Origin: an uncultured Alistipes sp.
Lineage (GTDB): Bacteria; Bacteroidota; Bacteroidia; Bacteroidales; Rikenellaceae
Assembly: GCA_937911745.1 (NCBI GenBank)
Contig: CALDPX010000008.1
Span: 1-64,000, forward strand
Length of the DNA stretch: 64,000 bases
Direction: 5' to 3'
Positions 60,401-64,000 of this stretch are shown here, one piece after another. The notes under the pieces were generated by a model. The model saw only the letters and a program-made list of their open reading frames with translations, ran no database searches and was not told the DNA's origin. The position numbers were made by a program, and so were the translations under genes. How positions within the stretch are numbered: the first letter of the stretch is position 1; each line of letters begins with the position of its first letter.

Positions 60401-61712
60401 ATTCGTGGCGGATGATTTTAAGCCCAAGATTATTCAATCGTCCCTCGATGTTTTGGTAGCCTCGGTCAATCTGCTCAACATTCTGGATGATACTCTTACC
60501 GTCGGCATTGAGTGCTGCAAGGAGCAGTGCCACACCCGCACGGATGTCGGGCGAGGACATCGTGGTGGGGCGCAAGCGGCGCGAGTGGTCGTGACCGATA
60601 ACCGTAGCCCTATGGGGGTCGCAGAGGATAATCTGTGCGCCCATATCTATCAGTTTATCCACGAAGAATAGGCGGCTCTCGAACATCTTCTGGTGAATCA
60701 AGACAGAGCCTTTGGCTTGCGTAGCCACAACAAGAAAGACACTCAGCAGGTCGGGGGTAAGACCGGGCCAAGGAGCATCGGCAATGGTCATAATGGAGCC
60801 GTCCATAAAACTCTCTATCTCGTAGTGTTCCTGTTTGGGAATGAAGATGTCGTCACCCCTCTGCTCGAAGCGGATACCCATACGGGCAAACTGTGCGGGG
60901 ATGATGCCGAGGTTGTCAAACGACACGTTTTTGATGGTCAGTTCGGACTGTGTCATTGCTGCCAAGCCGATAAAACTACCCACCTCAATCATATCGGGCA
61001 GCATAGTGTGCTCCGTACCGCCGAGCGACTTCACACCGTGTATGGTCAGAAGGTTGGAGGCTATGCCTTCGATTTTTGCGCCCATACGGCAGAGCATCTT
61101 GCAGAGTTGTTGCAGATAGGGCTCACAAGCGGCATTATAGATGGTGGTTGTACCCTCGGCAAGAACGGCTGCCATAACGATATTGGCAGTGCCCGTAACA
61201 GAAGCCTCATCGAGGAGCATATAGGTGCCCTGCAACTTCGAAGCGTCGACCTCGAAGAAGTCGCCCGCAGAGTCGAAGTTGATGCGTGCGCCGAGTTTTT
61301 GGAAGCCTATGAAGTGAGTGTCGAGCCTACGGCGACCTATCTTATCGCCACCCGGCTTGGGGATATAAGCCACACCAAAGCGAGCCAAGAGAGGACCGAT
61401 GACCATCACCGAGCCACGCAACTTAGAGCCGCGTTTGCGGTAGTCCTCGGTGCGCAGGTAGCCCAGATCGATATTCTTAGCACGGAAAGTGTAGGTACCC
61501 TCGGCAAGTCGCTCAATCTCCACGCCCAAGTTGCGCAGCAGTTCTATAAGAGCCAGCACATCGACAATCTCGGGGACATTGTGGAGTGTCACACGCTCCT
61601 CGGTAAGGAGTGTGGCACAGATAATCTGCAATGCCTCATTCTTTGCTCCCTGTGGGGTAATCTCCGCCCCTGCTTTCATCTGGCGTCCGCCATAAACCTC
61701 AAAATATGCCAT
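60399..61712 (-). CDS. murA: UDP-N-acetylglucosamine 1-carboxyvinyltransferase, Asp-type
   Basis: 437 residues, EPT-fold enzyme of the first committed peptidoglycan step (enolpyruvyl transfer from PEP to UDP-GlcNAc, cytoplasm). Conserved GAKNEALQIICATLL near residue 23, LRGSVMVIGPLLARFG, and GGDKIGRRRLDTHF near 120-133. The catalytic loop reads PGGDKIG where fosfomycin-sensitive enzymes have Cys (Cys115 in E. coli). Asp at this site is active but not alkylated by fosfomycin in other bacteria. Own promoter; not obviously cotranscribed with batB. Confidence 0.96.
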   Translation of the reverse strand: MAYFEVYGGRQMKAGAEITPQGAKNEALQIICATLLTEERVTLHNVPEIVDVLALIELLRNLGVEIERLAEGTYTFRAKNIDLGYLRTEDYRKRGSKLRGSVMVIGPLLARFGVAYIPKPGGDKIGRRRLDTHFIGFQKLGARINFDSAGDFFEVDASKLQGTYMLLDEASVTGTANIVMAAVLAEGTTTIYNAACEPYLQQLCKMLCRMGAKIEGIASNLLTIHGVKSLGGTEHTMLPDMIEVGSFIGLAAMTQSELTIKNVSFDNLGIIPAQFARMGIRFEQRGDDIFIPKQEHYEIESFMDGSIMTIADAPWPGLTPDLLSVFLVVATQAKGSVLIHQKMFESRLFFVDKLIDMGAQIILCDPHRATVIGHDHSRRLRPTTMSSPDIRAGVALLLAALNADGKSIIQNVEQIDRGYQNIEGRLNNLGLKIIRHE

Positions 61713-61743
61713 AGGAAAAAGTGTGTTTATTCAAGTTTGATTG

Positions 61744-61775
61744 TAAAGTTAGTATTTTTTATCGTAAGGAGCAAA
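61744..61775 (-). promoter_or_regulatory. murA promoter
   Basis: On the minus strand TTTG (61772-61775), 20 nt, TAACTTTA (61744-61751), 32 nt before the start. Confidence 0.65.
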
Positions 61776-61787
61776 TCCTACACCTCC

Positions 61788-62810
61788 CTACTCCTTACCA
61801 CCGAAGAGGTTGAAGCGTGCAAGCACCCTATTGCGGCGTGGCAGGATAGTGAGTTCCACCAACAGCAACACAAGTGCCGCAACAAGCGGTATATGGAATT
61901 TCTCGTCGTACTCCTCGAAAATCTCGGTCTTGAACTTCGACTTCTCGGTTCGGTTTATCTTATCGACAATCTCCTGCACACCCACACTCGCTGCCGTAGC
62001 CCTAATGTAGGCTCCACCCGTTGTGGCGGCAATTTTTTGGAGAGTTGTTTCGTCCAATTTCGACACCACAATCTCGCCCTTGTCGTCACGCACAAAATCA
62101 TCGCCAATGTTAATTGGTGCTCCCTCGGGGGTGCCGATACCTATTGTGTAGACTTGCACACCCTTCTCGGCAGCCCTCTCGGCAGCCGCCAGAGCATCGT
62201 CCTCGTGGTTTTCGCCATCGGTAACAAGCACCACCACTCTACTACCCTCTGAGTCGCTCGAAAAAGCACTTGTGGCAAGGTCTATGGCGGCACCTATTGC
62301 CGTACCTTGTTTGGTAACCTGCGTGGGCGAAATGCGTTCCACAAAGTTGCGGGCTGTAAGGTAGTCCGAGGTGATGGGTAGTTGGACATAGGCATCGCCC
62401 GCAAAGACCACAACGCCAATACGCTCCTCCGACAAGCCCTCTATAACCCTGCTAACTGCATATTTCGTGCGCTCCAACCTATTGGGTGAGAAGTCGCTCG
62501 CCAGCATAGAGTTCGACACGTCAATAGCCACCATAATCTCTACGCCCTCGCGCTCCACCTCGCGGAGTTTGGAGCCCGCCTGAGGGCGTGCAACAGCGAC
62601 AACAACAAGCGCCACAGCCACCACAAAAATCCAAAACTTCCACCTTAGTTTCGCAATCGACATATCGGGAGCCAAACGCCTAAGAGCACTCTGGCTGCCA
62701 AATTGGGCGAGGGATTTACGCCTACGGGCCACCATCAGCTCAAACAGCACCACAAAGACGGGTACCAATAAAAGCAGGTACAAAAACTCTATGTTCGCAA
62801 ATCTAAACAT
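61788..62810 (-). CDS. batB: VWA-domain protein BatB
   Basis: 340 residues. Two N-terminal membrane helices (about 9-26 and 58-76), a von Willebrand A domain with metal site DVSNSM near residue 96 and later Thr/Asp (TKQGTAIG, LVTDGENHEDDA), and a C-terminal helix (about 308-325). Part of the Bacteroides aerotolerance (Bat) cluster normally downstream of a MoxR AAA ATPase. Thought to help assemble or protect envelope proteins; mechanism unclear. 12 bp after batA. Confidence 0.92.
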   Translation of the reverse strand: MFRFANIEFLYLLLLVPVFVVLFELMVARRRKSLAQFGSQSALRRLAPDMSIAKLRWKFWIFVVAVALVVVAVARPQAGSKLREVEREGVEIMVAIDVSNSMLASDFSPNRLERTKYAVSRVIEGLSEERIGVVVFAGDAYVQLPITSDYLTARNFVERISPTQVTKQGTAIGAAIDLATSAFSSDSEGSRVVVLVTDGENHEDDALAAAERAAEKGVQVYTIGIGTPEGAPINIGDDFVRDDKGEIVVSKLDETTLQKIAATTGGAYIRATAASVGVQEIVDKINRTEKSKFKTEIFEEYDEKFHIPLVAALVLLLVELTILPRRNRVLARFNLFGGKE

Positions 62811-62822
62811 CTCTCTTTTTTG

Positions 62823-63809
62823 CTAAGGTAGTTTGTTAATCCACACCCTCTCTACGAGGAATTCCGCACACAGCAGCAACAAAGCCCACAAGAGCCACAC
62901 GCCAAAGAGTTCGTTATGGCGGGTGTAGTTATCGGTTTCGATTTTGGTCTTTTCGAGTTCGTTAATCCTATCATAGACCTCACGCAGGGTGTTCTTATCC
63001 GTAGCGCGGAAGTACTCGCCACCCGTCTTGGCAGCAATATCTGTCAGCGTCTGCTCATCAATCTCAACCCTCTGTTGCGAGTAGCGCATCTTACCCCACG
63101 CATCGTAGTAGGGGTAGGGTGCGTAGCCCCTCTTGCCTACGCCAATAGTATATACCCTTATGCCATACTCGGCAGCAATCTCGGCAGCCGACAGTGGGGC
63201 AATCTGTCCCGCATTATTAACACCATCGGTAAGCAGTATGATAACCTTGCTCTTAGCCTCCGACTCGCGAAGTCTATTGACAGCCGTTGCCAAGCCCATA
63301 CCTATTGCCGTACCGTCCTCCACAACGCCAAACCTCACCTGCGACAACAGAGTCTGCAACGCCGCCTTATCGGTTGTCAGTGGGCTCTGAGTATAACTCT
63401 CGCCCGCAAAGACCACCAAACCTATCCTGTCGTTGGGACGGTCTGCAATAAACCTCGCAGCCACATCCTTGGCAGCCGTAAGCCTATCGGGCTCGAAGTC
63501 GGCAGCCAGCATAGTGCCCGACACATCCAGCGACAGCACAATGTCAATACCCTCAACCGTTGTCTTGCTCAGTTGCTCGGTAGTCTGAGGACGAGCCAGA
63601 GCCACCACAATCATCGCCACAGCCGCACACCTCAGCACAAAAGGCAGATGCCTGCACCACGAGCGCAACGTACGGGGCGCACCACTCAGCATCCCCACAT
63701 TCGACACCCCGAGCGAAGCACCACCGGCCCTCTCGCGCCATAGGTAGTAACCCACCATCGGCACAAGCAACAGCAATAACCACAATATCTTCGGACTTGC
63801 AAACTCCAT
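62823..63809 (-). CDS. batA: VWA-domain protein BatA
   Basis: 328 residues from MEFASPKILW; upstream in-frame codons cross the H1 hairpins and were rejected. N-terminal helices (about 7-22 and 55-73), then VWA domain with DVSGTM near residue 93 (Thr where DxSxS is more usual), TAIGMGLATAV and LLTDGVNNAG, and a C-terminal helix. Usual order BatA-BatB. The MoxR and DUF58 partners would be upstream, outside the window. Confidence 0.92.
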   Translation of the reverse strand: MEFASPKILWLLLLLVPMVGYYLWRERAGGASLGVSNVGMLSGAPRTLRSWCRHLPFVLRCAAVAMIVVALARPQTTEQLSKTTVEGIDIVLSLDVSGTMLAADFEPDRLTAAKDVAARFIADRPNDRIGLVVFAGESYTQSPLTTDKAALQTLLSQVRFGVVEDGTAIGMGLATAVNRLRESEAKSKVIILLTDGVNNAGQIAPLSAAEIAAEYGIRVYTIGVGKRGYAPYPYYDAWGKMRYSQQRVEIDEQTLTDIAAKTGGEYFRATDKNTLREVYDRINELEKTKIETDNYTRHNELFGVWLLWALLLLCAEFLVERVWINKLP

Positions 63810-63825
63810 ATTTTCTCTTTTTCTC

Positions 63826-64000
63826 TTTTTCTTTTGCGACTTTTTATAAAAAGTCGCCCTTTTCGCACCTTTTTGTAAAAAGGTGCTGCCAAAAACTTTT
63901 AGTGCACCAACCAATCGTGGTACTCACTACCGCTTTGCTTAGGAATGGCTTCGGAGCCACCTGCACTTTGAGCGTCACTCTGACGCCTTGCGGTGAGGTG
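63826..64000 (+). repeat. Repeat cluster with two H1 hairpins and R1/R4-like pieces, copy E (cut by window end)
   Basis: H1 variants GCGAC/GTCGC (63836-63857) and GCACC/GGTGC (63865-63886), then CAAAAACTTTTAGTGCA as in R1. Near the end, GCGTCA-CTC-TGACGC (63971-63985) matches R4 in reverse, and CTTGCGGTGAGGTG matches the R1 spacer. Confidence 0.7.

Overview
The window looks like a chromosomal segment of a gut-type Bacteroidales, most likely Rikenellaceae/Alistipes-like (family placement is inference). The evidence is two SusC/SusD loci, BACON and fimbrillin-type surface lipoproteins, acidic residues straight after the lipid cysteine of many lipoproteins, A-rich gene leaders without Shine-Dalgarno sequences, promoters of the Bacteroidetes type (TTTG, about 19-20 nt, TAnnTTTG), and a tRNA without an encoded CCA.

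Layout. 149-4443 (-): a surface-lipoprotein pair (fimbrillin/BACON protein and CotH-kinase protein) in a coupled operon. 4726-20045 (+): a beta-1,3-glucan utilization locus with a TPR/HTH membrane regulator, GH3, SusC, SusD, a SusE-position lipoprotein, GH16, GH128, an unannotated 50-residue peptide and a fimbrillin/BACON lipoprotein. 20994-36914: mostly housekeeping genes (GDPD, DUF4015-type hydrolase, outer-membrane barrel, cardiolipin synthase, GreA, OmpA/TPR lipoprotein, rpsO-pnp, ApbE, UvrD/PcrA, Nth, RecO). 37635-56194: a starch locus. Its minus-strand operons carry a GPH/MFS transporter, a GH13 lipoprotein, SusA, CBM20-MalQ, and then SusC, SusD and a SusE/F-like protein. A divergent LytTR two-component system and a type I pullulanase follow on the plus strand. 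56625-63809: tRNA-Ala(GGC), TonB, HflX, Upp, a small PLDc_N-like membrane protein, MurA, BatB and BatA.

How the genes work together. In each locus, surface lipoproteins and SusCD bind and import oligosaccharides. Periplasmic GH3 (glucan) or SusA (starch) trims them. For starch, an inner-membrane transporter and cytosolic MalQ finish the job. The beta-glucan set is coherent: GH16 and GH128 are endo-1,3-glucanase families and GH3 is the exo-beta-glucosidase.

The least ordinary content is intergenic. Several families of hairpin repeats keep an invariant palindromic core while their flanking arms differ from copy to copy yet stay self-complementary. One family forms a 250-300 bp mosaic (four hairpins, then a 9-bp tandem array) placed just 3' of genes, in gene orientation. 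Heptamer tandem repeats reach into genes, where they supply promoter boxes, a C-terminal tail and a stop codon. The tRNA-Ala trailer contains a perfect 16-bp complement of its own 3' acceptor strand. All alignments and pairings were done by eye.
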